Of a DNA stretch of 64,000 nt, positions 36,021-48,849 are shown one piece after another. The stretch is from Pegea sp. RAD2-039 (Eukaryota > Chordata > Thaliacea > Salpida > Salpidae). Every line of letters starts with the position of its first letter. Position 1 is the first letter of the stretch. The notes under the pieces are model-generated. The model was not told where the DNA came from. It was given only the letters and a program-made list of their open reading frames with translations, and searched no databases. The position numbers were made by a program, and so were the translations under genes. The stretch lies in assembly GCA_034620365.1 (NCBI GenBank), contig JAQGEQ010000380.1:992001-1056000 (forward strand). Reading direction: 5' to 3'.

Positions 36021-38079
36021 CTAAGATTTGGTGTTGAAGAAGATCTGATCATCAGATTCAGCTGCCCAGTCCAATATAGGACTATCGGTCAATGACAATT
36101 CGAAATCAAATTTAAGGTCCTCTTCATTTTCCTCATCAGACATTTTGTCATTTGATCTGTAAGGTTTACAGCTCAGAAAAGTTAGTTAAATTATTTCTTA
36201 AATGTGAAATAAAACAATTTATAAATTTTAATTTAGAATAAAAAGTAGAAAATTGAAAGTTTAAAAGATGAAATTGTTGAGAAACTTTTCGTTGCAGAGA
36301 ATTTTCTTTTCATCACAGCTTGTATTTGGTGTCTGATAATTTGTCAATTCATTATCTAAAAAAAGTTTAGTAAAATAGTGATGAAGTGAAAAAGAGATGA
36401 ACAAACCAGGTGTCAACCGCTCACATCCACTTCTCTCAACTTGTCTTCTCCAAGATGATTGAAACTTTTCACTATATAAATCAGTTTCTAATAAAGATCG
36501 GTTCAAATATTATGAAGAAAAAACAAACTTGTTCTTGACAGATGGTCTTCCATGGAAGTTTTTATTTCGTTGAAAACTGTTTTCTTTACTTGACTTAAAT
36601 TCTTGGTAGTTTCGATGGTAGTTACTTCCAATTGAAGTTCTGTCATCATGCTCGCAATACTTATTACTTGACCATCTGAACATTTATTCAAGATCAATGT
36701 TTAAGTTTTCATGTTTGATAACATAACAAGCAAAAAATGAAATAAATTTTTATTATTTAAAGTAAATTCTTTCTTCCAACAAAATAAGTTATGGGCCACA
36801 AAATGAGTTTGGGAAGTAGTGATATACTGAAGTAAAATTAGATTATTTTACAAAAGGTTTTATATGATCTCAGTTCTTTAATTATTGATAAAATAATAAT
36901 TTAAAAGTTTGCTATGAAACTGCTTTGTATGAAAATTATTTGCAAAGATTTAACAAAAACCAATGACAATTTTACAGCAGAAGTTGAACTAAACCTTTTA
37001 TCAGAATCTAATTTTTGCTCAGCAATCTTCTGAGCCCAAGGGCCCTTTTCTTCTTTATGACGATGATGATGGTTTAGACTATAATAGTCAATCTGATTTC
37101 TGTTGGTCTTGCCCTGGACACAAGAAACATAGTAACAGTAGATTAACTTAGATGCTTGAAATTCTTAAATTAAGTAAATATATCAAATAAGCAATTTTAC
37201 AGAATTAAAAATTAGATTTTGAAAGTTTAAATTAAAAGTTTGTGATTACTGACAAAACCTTCAGACAATCAATAAACTTTAACAATAAATTTCTTACTTC
37301 ATTTCTATGCTTAGATGTATAACCTCGTTGCATAGAATTTTTATCAGGTTCTGACATATAACTCTTACAGCTTTGATAATCTTTGGGTTCATCAGCAAAT
37401 TTATGTTGATACGAATCATTATGACAATGATTACTACGGTTTCGCTTTTTATTGGCAACATGATCTGACTATAAGATCAATTTGAGAACATTCCATTAAG
37501 GAAATGAAAAGCAAACTACTTTTTGTTGTTGAAAATAGTTGGGTTTTGATTGTGGTAAGCTTTCTCCAATAGCAGCTTTTCTACAAACTCAAACATACTT
37601 AAATTAGTATTTATACATTTTGAAGTTTTAGAAACAAGTGGTTATTAAAAAAACTGTATAACTAAAAAAAACTACTAAATAAATCAATTAAATGTAGAAT
37701 CAATTAAAATCAGGTAAATAAATGTGACATTTCAAATCTGAAACAATCTTTTACTGAAGAAATTATTGTAAAAGTAAATAAAAATTTATTGTTTAAGATT
37801 TAATAATATAATAAATGAAATAACATAAAAGAAAACTACAAATTTGATTACTTAAAATATTATTCCTAAATAAATAGTTATTTTCCTATCATGCAAAATC
37901 AAAAATAATTTATTTTTTTTATAAAAAACAAATCTAAACCTCTTTTCTTCTTCAATCATTTTATGTTTTTCTTCCAAACGTTTATTTTTTTCTTTTAATC
38001 TTTTAATTTTTTCATCAATTTCTTTTTCACGAATCTCTTTTTCTCTATTTTTATTCTTTTGGTCACTTACATTCCACAT
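36021..38079 (-). CDS. CCDC9-like coiled-coil protein
   Basis: Eight exons join in consistent phase to 302 residues: 38079-37940, 37580-37520, 37468-37298, 37113-36995, 36675-36529, 36471-36407, 36355-36286, 36156-36021 (stop). The N-terminus (residues about 8-47) is a highly charged helix, EKEIDEKIKRLKEKNKRLEE followed by KHKMIEEEKRKA, closely matching the CCDC9/CCDC9B N-terminus (E-L-D-K-R-I-x-A-L-R-x-K-N-x-x-L-x-x-R-Y-x-E-I-x-E-D). The middle is hydrophilic, rich in Asn, His, Arg and Lys, with GPWAQKIAEQKLD and FQSSWRRQVE. The latter resembles the CCDC9 W-R-R-E-W box. The C-terminus is acidic (SDEENEEDLKFDFE) and ends near SPILDWAAE. CCDC9 has been linked to the exon-junction complex in vertebrates. 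The two weakest joins are the 57-nt intron 36528-36472 and the donor AA|GTTTCT at 36285. Confidence 0.62.
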
Positions 38080-38640
38080 GATTCAAAAACGTTTAAAAAT
38101 TAACAAAATAAGTATAATTTGTCTGGATTTTCTAGAAAAAGGTAAATACAAAATAAAACATCAACAACAAGTAAAAAACAAGTTAGTATTTAAAGTATTA
38201 ATATTTATTGAAATTTTATTTAAATTTAGCAGATGGCTAAAATTGAAACTTGAAGTAAAAAATTTACAAATGAAAAAATGATAATATTAATCACAGCATT
38301 ACTAAGACATCAGAATTTTTTTAATATAAGTGGATAGTCAAGCTAAGGTAGAAATAAAAATGTGTGAAAAACAAAGCCCAATTGTATTCATAGTACATAA
38401 GCACACAATACATAAACAATAAAATTAATCTATGAGAAAATCTTAGAAACTTTGGCTTTTGTATAAAAACTATACATAAAAAATAAAAATTATTTCTGTA
38501 AGTTTAATTTAAAGTTTCGATATAAACCTATTTTGAGTAAAATTTGGTGTTTTTCTTTTTTATGATTAAATCATATGATTTAGAAGTTATTGAATTCTTC
38601 ATTTACCGCTTGGCTGTGAATAACAAATTTTACAGCTCTT
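38080..38640. other. Intergenic, nothing recognised
   Basis: AT-rich spacer upstream of the CCDC9-like start. It probably contains that gene's promoter. A plus-strand frame at 38078-38281 is Lys/Ile-rich low-complexity translation of AT-rich DNA and is not called. Confidence 0.35.
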
Positions 38641-38654
38641 ATAGCGAATACAAA

Positions 38655-39420
38655 CTATATTTATTTTATTTATTTATTCCACTGGGCGCGAAGCAAGGTG
38701 CTTGAAAAAAGCATCTTCCAGTAAAACACATTCTCAAAAATAATTATATCAAATAAAATAGAAGAAAACGTTATTTGACAATAAACACATTGATGGAAAA
38801 TTGGTTTAAGTAATGCGCAGCTGGTTGACGAGAGAATGTTATAAATTCACACTTTTTTGGCTGGATTCAGATCTTCCATTTAACAGACTAGTCTTCTACA
38901 ACGTGTAAAGCTGTCTGAAGCTGATTGCCAGATAACAACTTAATATCATCTTCAAATACAAACATACCAACATCATTTACTGCTAAAAGTCTTCTGATGA
39001 GGTATCTAATAAACAGTTTAAAGAAAAGAGGGCCTAGAATAGAACCGTGAGGACCCCACTGGTGACTTGACTAGTAGTAGATAAAGATCTTTCAACACGA
39101 GTTTATTGGATTCTACGCAACAAGTAGTCTTCAATGAACTTTAAGATATAGCTGTTGATTTTTCATTTTTGTAAAACTAGAATTAGTTTGCTTTTAGTGT
39201 GTTTTTTAAATGAGGATAAATCAAATGCCTTAGCAAAATCGAGATAGACGATGTCACAAGCAGTACTTTTAAAAAGTGAGTTAAGGAAGATTTACGTTTC
39301 ACAGCGAGGAGCTTGCGTTTGTTCCAACATTCCTGAAAGGACACTTTCAACGGTCATTGATGATTGCTTTTTGCTCCAGGTCTTGACATTGATATCCTTT
39401 GAACTTTCATAAAATCAAGA
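38655..39420 (-). mobile_element. Non-LTR retrotransposon relic: reverse-transcriptase core and 3' tail
   Basis: On the minus strand, through stops and frameshifts, the RT landmarks appear in order: DIVYLDFAKAFD near 39240, GSILGPLFFKLFIRYL near 39050 (the usual G-V-P-Q-G-S box has decayed before it), and the catalytic region FVFEDDIKLLS near 38965, where Phe/Tyr-Ala-Asp-Asp has become Phe-Glu-Asp-Asp. After that comes SVKWKI, corresponding to W-x-x-x-W downstream of the active site. The copy then jumps to a 3' end with a tandem A/T tail (AATAAATAAATAAAATAAAT on the minus strand). It is a dead, internally deleted LINE of the CR1/Jockey type. Confidence 0.7.
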
Positions 39421-42400
39421 TTTTAAGAGCACTTTTGATTAAAACATTTAATATCATCATCTTTATTAGCCTCAGAGACATTGAAAATTATGACATCGTT
39501 TTCTTTATCCTCACGGTCCAGAGTAAGTTTTTTGGTTGGGTTTAAAATTGTCTTTACATTCATTGAAATAAGTAGAAACGTCAAGTTTTTTTAACTCAAG
39601 ATTTTTATTGCATCAAAAAGACAAACAAAATTGAATAAAAATTGTCATCGGTCTTTTCAAATAGTAGATATCACCGTAGAGAAATAATGAAAGATCTTTG
39701 GATTTGTATAAAGCATCTCTCTAACTTATAAATTTTTTAACTTATTGAATTTCTGGAAATAAAATCTCAGTTTGGTTTACTGCAGCACCTCCGTATAAAT
39801 TCTGAAACGCCTTGCATTTGTGGTGTCAACTTATCCGATAACATGTAATCACAAGATTCGATAACATGCAAGCCATGGCAACTTAAATATCAAACAAATG
39901 TTGGTGATTGTTCTCCAGAATATTCTTGTGAATAAGGCTCTTCTTAATCTATAAACTAACAAAACTCCAACAACTTGAAATTGTCGTTGATAGGCTCGAT
40001 CACACTAGCTTCTGCCACAAGATCTCAAGCAACCATCGAAACTCGTGTTGAAATTGAAAAGTTCTTAACTTATTTACGACCCAGATCGTAAAAGAAGAAC
40101 TCCTGCTGTTGAAAAAGAAGTTTTAATTTAAGAGTATTTTGAGCATTTTCAAGAAAAGTTTTTGAAAAGCTTATTTACAAACTTGTACTAAAGATGTGAC
40201 TTTGCAGAGATTCAATATTGAGCTTATAGACACAGTTTTTGTACTAGTTTTTTATCTACAAAAAGCTTTTTTATAAATAACCTTTGAACAGATTCATTTT
40301 TTATAAGATCTTTTTCAAGATGATAATTATACAGGGAGGAGTTGACTTCTAGTTTGGGGCAGTAGTTTGTGAAGTAAAAAGTTTTTAACGATTTTCAACT
40401 ATTTTTGGTCATAAAACAGTTGAGAATTTGGTATGAAGATAAACTTTTCTAAATAAATGATTCTCGCGATGAGTTCATTTTAAATCAAGAAAAATGAAGA
40501 TGACAAAATCTATGATGACAGGACACTGAAAAGTTTTATTGTTGTTAAGATAAAAGTCAGATGATGTTGAGTCAGAGTTTGAGGGTTTACCTATTTAGAG
40601 ATGGAAACATTTATCAGTAGCTAGCATGAATTTTCTCGATTGAATCTAGAGGTAGATTCCAAAGAAGATTGAAAATTAACTGATACAGGATTAAAAAGTT
40701 TTGCATCGTTAGCAAAAATTTCCAGAACCGTTTAGTGATGTAGAACAGTCTGTAATGTCATTGATTTAAATTTTGAAAAAAAAGATCAATAAGGCTGCCT
40801 TGAGGAACATTACTGAACACCCCAAGAAAACTTGGAAGAGAGTTACTAATAATTTAAATCTTTAAGAAATGGCTCAATCGAAAAGATAATAGTGGGGTAA
40901 ATATCAAACTGGCTAAAAGATTTTACTAATATGCAATGCGAAGCTGTATAGACGATGATGTTTGTAAAGTTATTTGCTGAGTAATGTAGCCACTGGTAGA
41001 AACCGGACAAAAGCTGATCACTGGAGGATCTTTAAAAAGAAATTCAAATTGATGATCAGAGGGCAAGCTAGTGTGGAGAAGATGAGTGGAAATTTTCAGT
41101 GTGGTGATTATTTCAAAGATTCAACAGAAGCTACAAGTGAGAGAAATTGGTCGGCAGATTTTCAAATACTATAAAGAAACATATTTTATTCCTTATTTAC
41201 AATTTAATAAACAAAATTAGACAATTTAACGAAAGTACTCTGTAAAGAGTACACAACCATCAAGATTTGCTTAAAATTTTCGCTAATTAAAAATTAATTA
41301 CTCTTTGAACTTTCTAAGACTTCGATGTAAATTAATTGGCTTCAACTTAATTCTTTTAGATGATTGCTTTCACAGATCAGTTTGTATGATGCAATTTTTG
41401 AAAACTTTTGTACTCACTGTTAGATTCAAATCAACTAAAAGTTGTCTTAATTCTTATTTCAATTATCTAGGTGCATTTCATAGCAGCCGATATAATCAAG
41501 AAAACCATTATTAGAAAAACAAACTTAAACATGACAATATATAGAGATAGAAAAATAATGTAGATGCGTTCCTAATCTTCTCTCAGAAACATGTTGCCTG
41601 TATTTGTTATGTTTTTTAAGATACGAACAAGTTGAGATAAATTATTTTTGATCTTAAGATTGTTTTTGTGTAAAAACTGCTTGTTTTTAAACTCTGCATT
41701 ATGATAATAAGCACATTTTTTACCCATTAGATCTAAAATTTTGCATCTGGTTATTTCTCGGTTTGACTTTTGATGTTACCGTTTCAAAATTTAGCGTATA
41801 CATTTACTTACGCATCACACTTATTGGTTTTATTGATGATTTTTCTGCTACAATCAATTTATATTTTACTATTTATACTTGATTGCAACAGAAATAATTC
41901 TATTAAGATCGTATACAGTCTATAACTAAGTCTTAGAAAACATATTGAAGATGCTGCAGATGAGATGTAAATTCAGAAATAGGTAATAAAGTTAGCATCT
42001 GGAATTATAAAATCTTCTTGACTTATAAAGGCAAGCTTTGTAATTATAAAATAATTTAGTCATTTATCATTAGCTTTAATGATAGCTCACTTATATCAGG
42101 CAGTACATCACAAGGAGTTTGCCTAATCTATATCTAAATTACTTTGGGATAACATATTATATAAAATTTACTCTAAAATTAATGATCTTTTCTAACGACT
42201 TTACGAAATCACAAAGAAACTTATTGTATGTTCTGCAATCATATCTTATTTATCTCATACTTATTCACTTTAGGCGTTTACAACTAGGCTTAGTCAAATG
42301 AACACTTTTTCGTTTCATTTTCTTGTAGAGTATTTTCATTTCTTTTAACAACTTTCCAAAAATATTTTGAATATATTTGAAAAAAATTATTAGAAAATAA

Positions 42401-43810
42401 TAAATAATCTATTATTTAAATTTAATAACAATAATTCTAACATCAATTTTATTTCATTAAACTTAAGCTGTCCTTTTCAAAAGCTTGGTTATTCTGCTAG
42501 AAAATAAAATGATATCAAGTTTACTGAAAGTTCACAAAAATTTAATATTTGTTTTATATAATAGATTTCTAAAAAAACATAAAAAACTCTATAAGGTTAT
42601 CATTATTAAATCAATAATTGTTTCGTTTGTTGATAATTAAAATGTGAAAGTAAACAGTTTCCAAAGTTTTAAGTAACCCAATGACTAAATAAATATGTTG
42701 CAACAAAAAGCAGACTTCTGAGAAGTATATATGGCATGAGATAATTACAGCTTGTTTTGATATTCAACCTCGGTTGGACTTTAACCATACCAAGCAATCA
42801 GAACCATTTGAAGCTTTAATAAGAAAATTATTATATATAACTTATTTTGCTAAAGAAAATTACAGTTTTCTTTAAACTTATTCTTTAGCATTAAAGTTTC
42901 AAATCATTTTTTTGTACAGTTTTTTTAATTGGCAGTTATTTATTACTTTGAAATGATCTTACGTTGTATAAAACTCGAGTTTTACAAAGTACAACAAAAA
43001 ACTGTTTATTTTGAAACCTTCATAAACTTTTTTGAACTCATTTTAAAATAAAGATTAGATAATCGTAATAATTTTTATAACTAGACAAATACTATTAATT
43101 TTTAACTAACAAAGCAGTTATCTATTTTTAGTCTTTCTGAATGTCTTAGCCGCAACCTTGTGTGGCTTTTAATATTTCATATAAAAACCAGCAATCGTAA
43201 AAACAACTGTTTAATAATTAAAAGTTGATTTTGCAATTATTATAAAATATCAAAATAAAGTTTTAAATCAACAATAAAGTTACCAATTATGTTTGCTTTT
43301 ATCATAAAAAAATATTTGTTCAAAGTGATTTAATTAACTGATTTTATAATTTTCAAAAAATAAGTAATTAAACCATAAACTTTAATCTTTTAAGGTAATC
43401 GAACGTAAGCATTGCAAACTTAATTTCTATCAGCTAAAGTTTTGTAAGAAAAAGTTCAAAAGGCAGAAAAGCAAGTGAAAAATGTTTATTTGTTCAAAGC
43501 TTCAAGTTCATATCTTTAAGTTTATTGTTTCAATAAAATTTAGAACTTTGAAAACAGTTGAAAGAGTAATTGAAAACAAATATAAATTTAATAGATAGAT
43601 TTAAGACAAATAAATTTGATTAAATCAACGCATTAAAGTTATTTAATTTTTAAAGTTTATTTTGAATAACAAATTTGATTAAATATAATTACTTTTTTTC
43701 ATATAATTTGTCTTTGTCATCAATTAACAGGTAACAAGGTGTATTAATTTTCAAACTTCTTTTTAAAATATCTGCAATTATTTTTAACAAAATTATTTAT
43801 TGCTTTCAAA
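39421..43810. other. Intergenic, no gene called
   Basis: AT-rich DNA with a few GC-richer patches (about 39780-40060 and 40790-41180). The frame at 40974-41174 (66 codons, contains GRNRTKADHWRIFKKKFK) lacks a recognised domain and splice context. These patches may be older transposon debris. Confidence 0.35.
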
Positions 43811-46800
43811 ATGTTTCGTTGCTTTTTTAGTCTATTTGATGAGAAGGAAGCTGGTATAATCATTAATTAAAACAATAATTGTTCATAGTTTGAAGATTGC
43901 AGAGAAGTAAGACGAAAAAGGCAATTGAACTTTCAATTTGGGTTTACTGTAGATCATGACTGTATTATGTTTAGTAAGTGCAGTAATAAGCTCGACAAAA
44001 GTACAATTCAATGAATATTTACAGAATCTTCAAGTAAAAATGAGAGATCATTCTTTTTTCAAAACTCTTTTTTTATGTAAGATAAAATACTTTGAGCATA
44101 AAGTTATACAGTAGAAATGAACAATATTTTTAAACCCGTATTTTGTTATGCTAGAAACTTTTTAAATCGATAAAATTATTTTAAATACTGGAAGAAGTTT
44201 GAAAACTGACAGAAAATCAGCTAAATGATTAAATTTCAGGTTTGAATTTTTGACACTTAATTAAATTATTTTAGTTAAACTAAAGATTTTGAATGACTTT
44301 TTAGTTGATCCACATGATTGCAAAAATTAAAAAGTACAAAGTTCAATTCTTGTTTACAAACTCCCTTGCTCAAAGAAGCTTGCATAATTTTTATAATTTG
44401 TTACTAAAGATCAGTAAAAATTTATTTATCTATAGAAGCTGTTTCTGAGAAATGTTATTTTTTTTAACCTCACAAAAAATTGCGTAAGAGCGTTTATTAT
44501 TTATTTTATTATTTTTATCATCTAGTCTTACATTTATTCGTTTCTTTGATATTCTACTTATTACAAATTAGAAAAAATCATCATCAGAAAAATGCTTATA
44601 TAAGTGAAAAAATGATAAGTACTTATTTGCTTTCTTTATAAATTTTGACTTTTCTGGTTGTAATACTTTTTAAAAATTTATAAAAGTAATAAGAGCAAAA
44701 CAAAAAGTATTTTTATGAATAAATTTTTACATAAAGTTCTGATTGTTTTTTTCTTAAAGAGAAATACTCATTGAAGAAAAAGGTTTCACATGATCATGTT
44801 TTTATCAAAAATAAATTTAAAGGCTACTCAACCGTATAAAATATCTTTAGGTTTTTCTTACATAACTACAACATGACTATGATAAACAAATTTTAGTCGT
44901 TATTGCTGATAAATACGAAAATTTATTACAAAATAATATTTTAGCTTCTTTATTGGTCTTGCTCAGTAGTTTTTAAAAATATTGAATTATACTTTTTTTC
45001 AATAAAAAGTACCTAAAAAAATATCAAAGCTTATCATAAATTTTAGTAAATGGTTTATCAGGTTTTATCTCGATTATTTTAGTAGAAATTAAATATAAAA
45101 AAAAGATCATACTAATTCAATAAAAATAGATTTTAGTTATATGTCTTGCTATATATTTTAACTATATATTTTTGTAATGTACTTTTGATTCTAAATAATT
45201 TTCATAGGTCTTGAAATTTATGGGAATATTGACCATTATGAAATTAGGAGTATTTGCAATGTCTGTTCTGTCACTCCTGGTGGCTTTAACATGGATAATG
45301 ATATACTGCCCAGCAAGTTAGTTTAATTTTAAAAATACCAGTTAAACGTAGATTTTAGCTTAATCGATTAATATATCATCGTATTAATGTTAAATGCAAA
45401 CTACCGTTACTATGTCATTCAGTGTTTTCAAAATTAAAAGGTCGAAAGTCCGAATATTGGTTTCGAATTAAAAACATGATACACAAAGAGAAAAACAATT
45501 ATGATATGATGTATATGTAAATAATTTGAACATTTAAGGGTTTTTAAGAATTGAAAAATGTTCAGCTCAATGTTTGGTGAAATAACAAAGTTTCAATTGA
45601 ATTGTTACATAGCTCTTTTTGACTTCAGCATATACGTATGTTGCAATAACCTATAGTTATAATTGAAATAAATTTAAGTTACTTAAAAAATGTATTAATT
45701 AGTTTAAGATGTTAAGCAATTTCACATGAAAAAGCAGTATACTACTCCAGTGAATACTTAAATTTATATCAGCTGCAAGAAAAAAGAAACATGTTTCTCT
45801 TCCCATTTCTTGAAATTCAGTTTAATTTACGGATGAATAATTTTTAGGAAAAATATTTTTAATCAATTAATTAATAATCTACCAGTATAAAATTAATTAT
45901 TTTCAATAAAATCTTAAGCCAGCTATAAACTATAACTTTTGTTGAACTTTAGTAACTTTAATAACAAAAGCAGGAAGCTGAATAAAATTTCGTTTAATTG
46001 TTACATAAACTCGATAAGAAATTCTTCAAAATAACTTTATCAATTATATAATCCACAAACCAAATACCCAATTTGATTATTGAACTATGAGCCGACTTTT
46101 TATTTGATCTTACAAGATAATAGAGTCACAACCAAATTCTATATTAAATTCTAAAAGATTACACAAACCTGTTATGTGACATTTACAATTATTTGATTAA
46201 TCATCAAAAATAATTTTATTATGGGCTAGCTTCGAATTGTACAAATTATTGAATAAAACTTTGCTACTTTTTTGATATTAATGATTCAGTAAACCATAAA
46301 TATTTGATTATGGTTTAATTATTTTTCTCAATTTTAGTTCTTGATTTATGGAATCGTTTTTTTTATTTTTATTTTTATTAATCATTTTGCTTTTGTAGTA
46401 GTTTGGAAAAGCCCGACACAAATGCAATTTACTGAATTATATGAAGCTGGGTAATAATTTTCTTCTCTATATCAGTTTATATTAATTAAAATATGTTTGC
46501 TAAAATCATGATTAATTTTTTTTCTAATTCAGCTGTTTATATCCTAATAGATGACTATTTCTTATCTAATATTTGTTTATAGAAAAATATAAATATTTCG
46601 ATTGTAAAATCAATCTTACAATTAAAGTTTTTACTTTTTAAGTGACAATTTGACCCTTGACCAATATTTTGACTATCACGCAAAAAAATTAGATGAAGAT
46701 CTGCAAAACGGAAAGGCTCAACACGGCTTCATCACTGAAAATTTAGATAAGAAAGAGAAACAGGTTAAAATTATAGCAAAAATCGATAACAAACGTCTTA

Positions 46801-48517
46801 TCGCTTTTACTCTTGAGTGACTAGAGGCAATTTTATGGGCTCTACTTTAGCTAGTCTCTGAATGTAATTGTTTCATTTAACATCAAATTTAAATACACTA
46901 TTTAAAATAACATTAATAATTCATTTATCTTCTGCTGTGTGATAAAATTAAACTTGTTAAACATAAATTGCAAGAAATTCTTTTGATTTTTAGAAAATGA
47001 AGATACCTTACCATCTTTTCGGCGATGAAAACTTTCAATCCATGATAGATCAAGTAAACAGCAAACAACTTGCCGGCTACGAGTTTCTGGCCTCTTCACA
47101 AAATGTCACTATATACAGAAAACCACAAGGAGTAAGTTCAATATAAATTTTATAGATTTATAGAAACATAATTGTATATAAGTTTTCAATGAAACTTTGT
47201 TTAATTTGTTCGGATTTTCATAGAATAAAGGATTATATGGTTACAAATTGTACGCCTATCTTCCTGATGCAAATCCAGAACAAATTGCAAATGTTTTTCT
47301 CGATAACGATTACAGAGTTTACTGGGATCAGTATGTGACAAGTTAGCAGAATTTTTTTTTATAATTAAAACTAACTTCATACTTAAAAAATTGATTTTGT
47401 ATTTCTCGGTATTGAATTCGATAATATTAAAAATAGTTTTAGTTAATCAGCTAAATTATTTATTCCCTTTTAGAATTATATGTTGTTCAAAGTAACACCA
47501 AAGGTCCAAATATAATCTACTTCAACGTCGATTTTCCTTTTCCACTCACAAATAGAGATGTGAGTATATTCTTCAAATGATTTGTAACTTAAACTTTAAA
47601 AAACTAAAATCTTAAATAGCTACTTCCGTAACCTGTCGAGTAAACAGTGAAACTACTCTATTAGAAATTAATCAAAATATCATTATACTTTGTAAAAATT
47701 GTATGAATAAATTAATAAAAATTCCTTTTATAATTACCATTTGTAAATTGCTATAAATATCATTATTTATTATTTTAGTTTCCATTTTTCAATAGTAGGC
47801 AATTTTTAAATTTAAAATCAAGCTTTGATTGCATGAAATGTGTATTTGTAGTATGTGTATGCACGTGAAACAAGAAGAATGACACAAAAAGGCGATGATT
47901 ACATTGTTATAGTCATGCACAGTGTTTTGCATGATACTGTGCCTGAAGTACGTGGAGCAATTCGTGTAAGTGATTATCATCAGTCATTGGCAATGAAAAG
48001 AGCTGGTGATCATGGTACAGAAGGTTTGTGCAAATAATATCAATAATTTCTCCTACGTATTTTTCTTCAATTTTCTTCAGCTTTTATTCAATACTACGAT
48101 GATCCTAAAGGTTCAATCCCATCATGGCTTGTAAATTGGGCTGCAAAAGTAAAATAATTTTAATATTTCTCCAAAGTTGCAGAAAAATACTCTAACTACT
48201 TTTAAATTCTGTAATATCAGTTTTAGTTTTACAGCCAAACAGTAATTAAGTTGGTTTTTGCTATTTTTAAAACAGAATTTGTAAAGCTCTCTTATAAAGA
48301 TAGCTGATTCAAATAAAAAACAGCTGCCCGACAATTTGTTAAATCAATAATTTTATTAAAATTGCAAATTAAAGCGGCTCATATACTAATTGATTAATAA
48401 TTTGAAAACTAGAAAGGCGTGCCAGCATTTTTGAGTGATTTACAGCGTGCCTGTAACGGATTAGAAGAATACAAAAAAACTCATCAACGCCATTTAGCTG
48501 ATGGACCAAAAAGATAA
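43811..48517 (+). CDS. PCTP/STARD2-like START-domain lipid-transfer protein
   Basis: The START core is in exons 46994-47131, 47224-47341, 47474-47559, 47852-48023, 48081-48148 and 48413-48517 (stop). With the ATG at 46997 it gives 227 residues; human PCTP has 214. PCTP carries phosphatidylcholine between membranes in the cytosol. Family landmarks: LYGYKLYAYLPD, NDYRVYWDQYV, FPFPLTNRDYVYARETRR, VRGAIRVSDYHQSLA, and the C-terminal clamp IPSWLVNWAAKKGVPAFL, all close to PCTP (for instance I-P-S-W-L-I-N-W-A-A-K-N-G-V-P-N-F-L). Upstream, exon 46643-46763 joins the core in phase 0 and would add DNLTLDQYFDYHAKKLDEDL and more. It can be reached from 43811-43853 plus 45208-45316 (hydrophilic N-terminus, 319 residues in all) or via an extra exon from an ATG inside 45208-45316 (hydrophobic N-terminus). 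An acceptor only 3 nt before ATG 46997 also allows a start there. The core is firm; the N-terminus is not. Confidence 0.85.
45208..46763 (+). CDS. Variable 5' exons of the START gene, readable in two frames
   Basis: Exon 45208-45316 (acceptor TTTTCATAG, donor GTTAGT) is open in two frames. Entered from ATG 43811 it reads LEIYGNIDHYEIRSICNVC and leaves in phase 2, fitting 46643-46763 directly. From its own ATG it reads MGILTIMKLGVFAMSVLSLL, then VALTWIMIYCPA, a membrane-anchor-like run. It then needs the 52-nt exon 46399-46450 (SPTQMQFTELYEAG) to keep frame into 46643-46763. Because 52 is not a multiple of three, including or skipping that exon selects between the frames. Codon third positions look more coding-like in the hydrophilic frame. 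If exon 46643-46763 is not spliced at CAG|GTTAAA, it runs 19 codons further to a stop at 46817-46819. Confidence 0.4.
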
Positions 48518-48837
48518 TTTGAAAGTCTGGTGCAACATTTTTGTTTATTATAGATTGTTTTAAACTAATCTTCATCTTGTCCGAAGGTACTGCCTTAAAT
48601 TATCATAGCTGAACTGAAACGAGTAACTTTAATTCTTGCCTATTTTGCAATTGAATATTCTGTGTTAATTGTATATATTGCTTTCTTAGAACTATTTTGT
48701 TGTGTTAATTTTTTACGAATGATCGGCCATCACTGAGTTTTGAATAATATTTACTGTAAGAAGATTCTTAGTTCAAAAACGAGTTTGTTTCAAAATTTTA
48801 CAATCACATTTTTGTTTACGAAATTACGTTGGTTTAA

Positions 48838-48843
48838 AATAAA
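48838..48843 (+). terminator. Possible polyadenylation signal of the START gene
   Basis: AATAAA lies about 320 nt after the stop codon on the coding strand. No nearer canonical hexamer was noticed. AT-rich background weakens the call. Confidence 0.3.
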
Positions 48844-48849
48844 TGAACT

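Noticed and set aside
40974-41174. 66-codon plus-strand frame with a basic stretch
   Set aside because: No family resemblance and no neighbouring exon in phase; composition suggests old inserted DNA.
45430-45475. tRNA-like B-box pattern
   Set aside because: No acceptor stem or A box at the right distance; no tRNA gene could be supported anywhere in the window.
47789-47980. Minus-strand frame over the START exon at 47852-48023
   Set aside because: Antisense shadow of a conserved exon.
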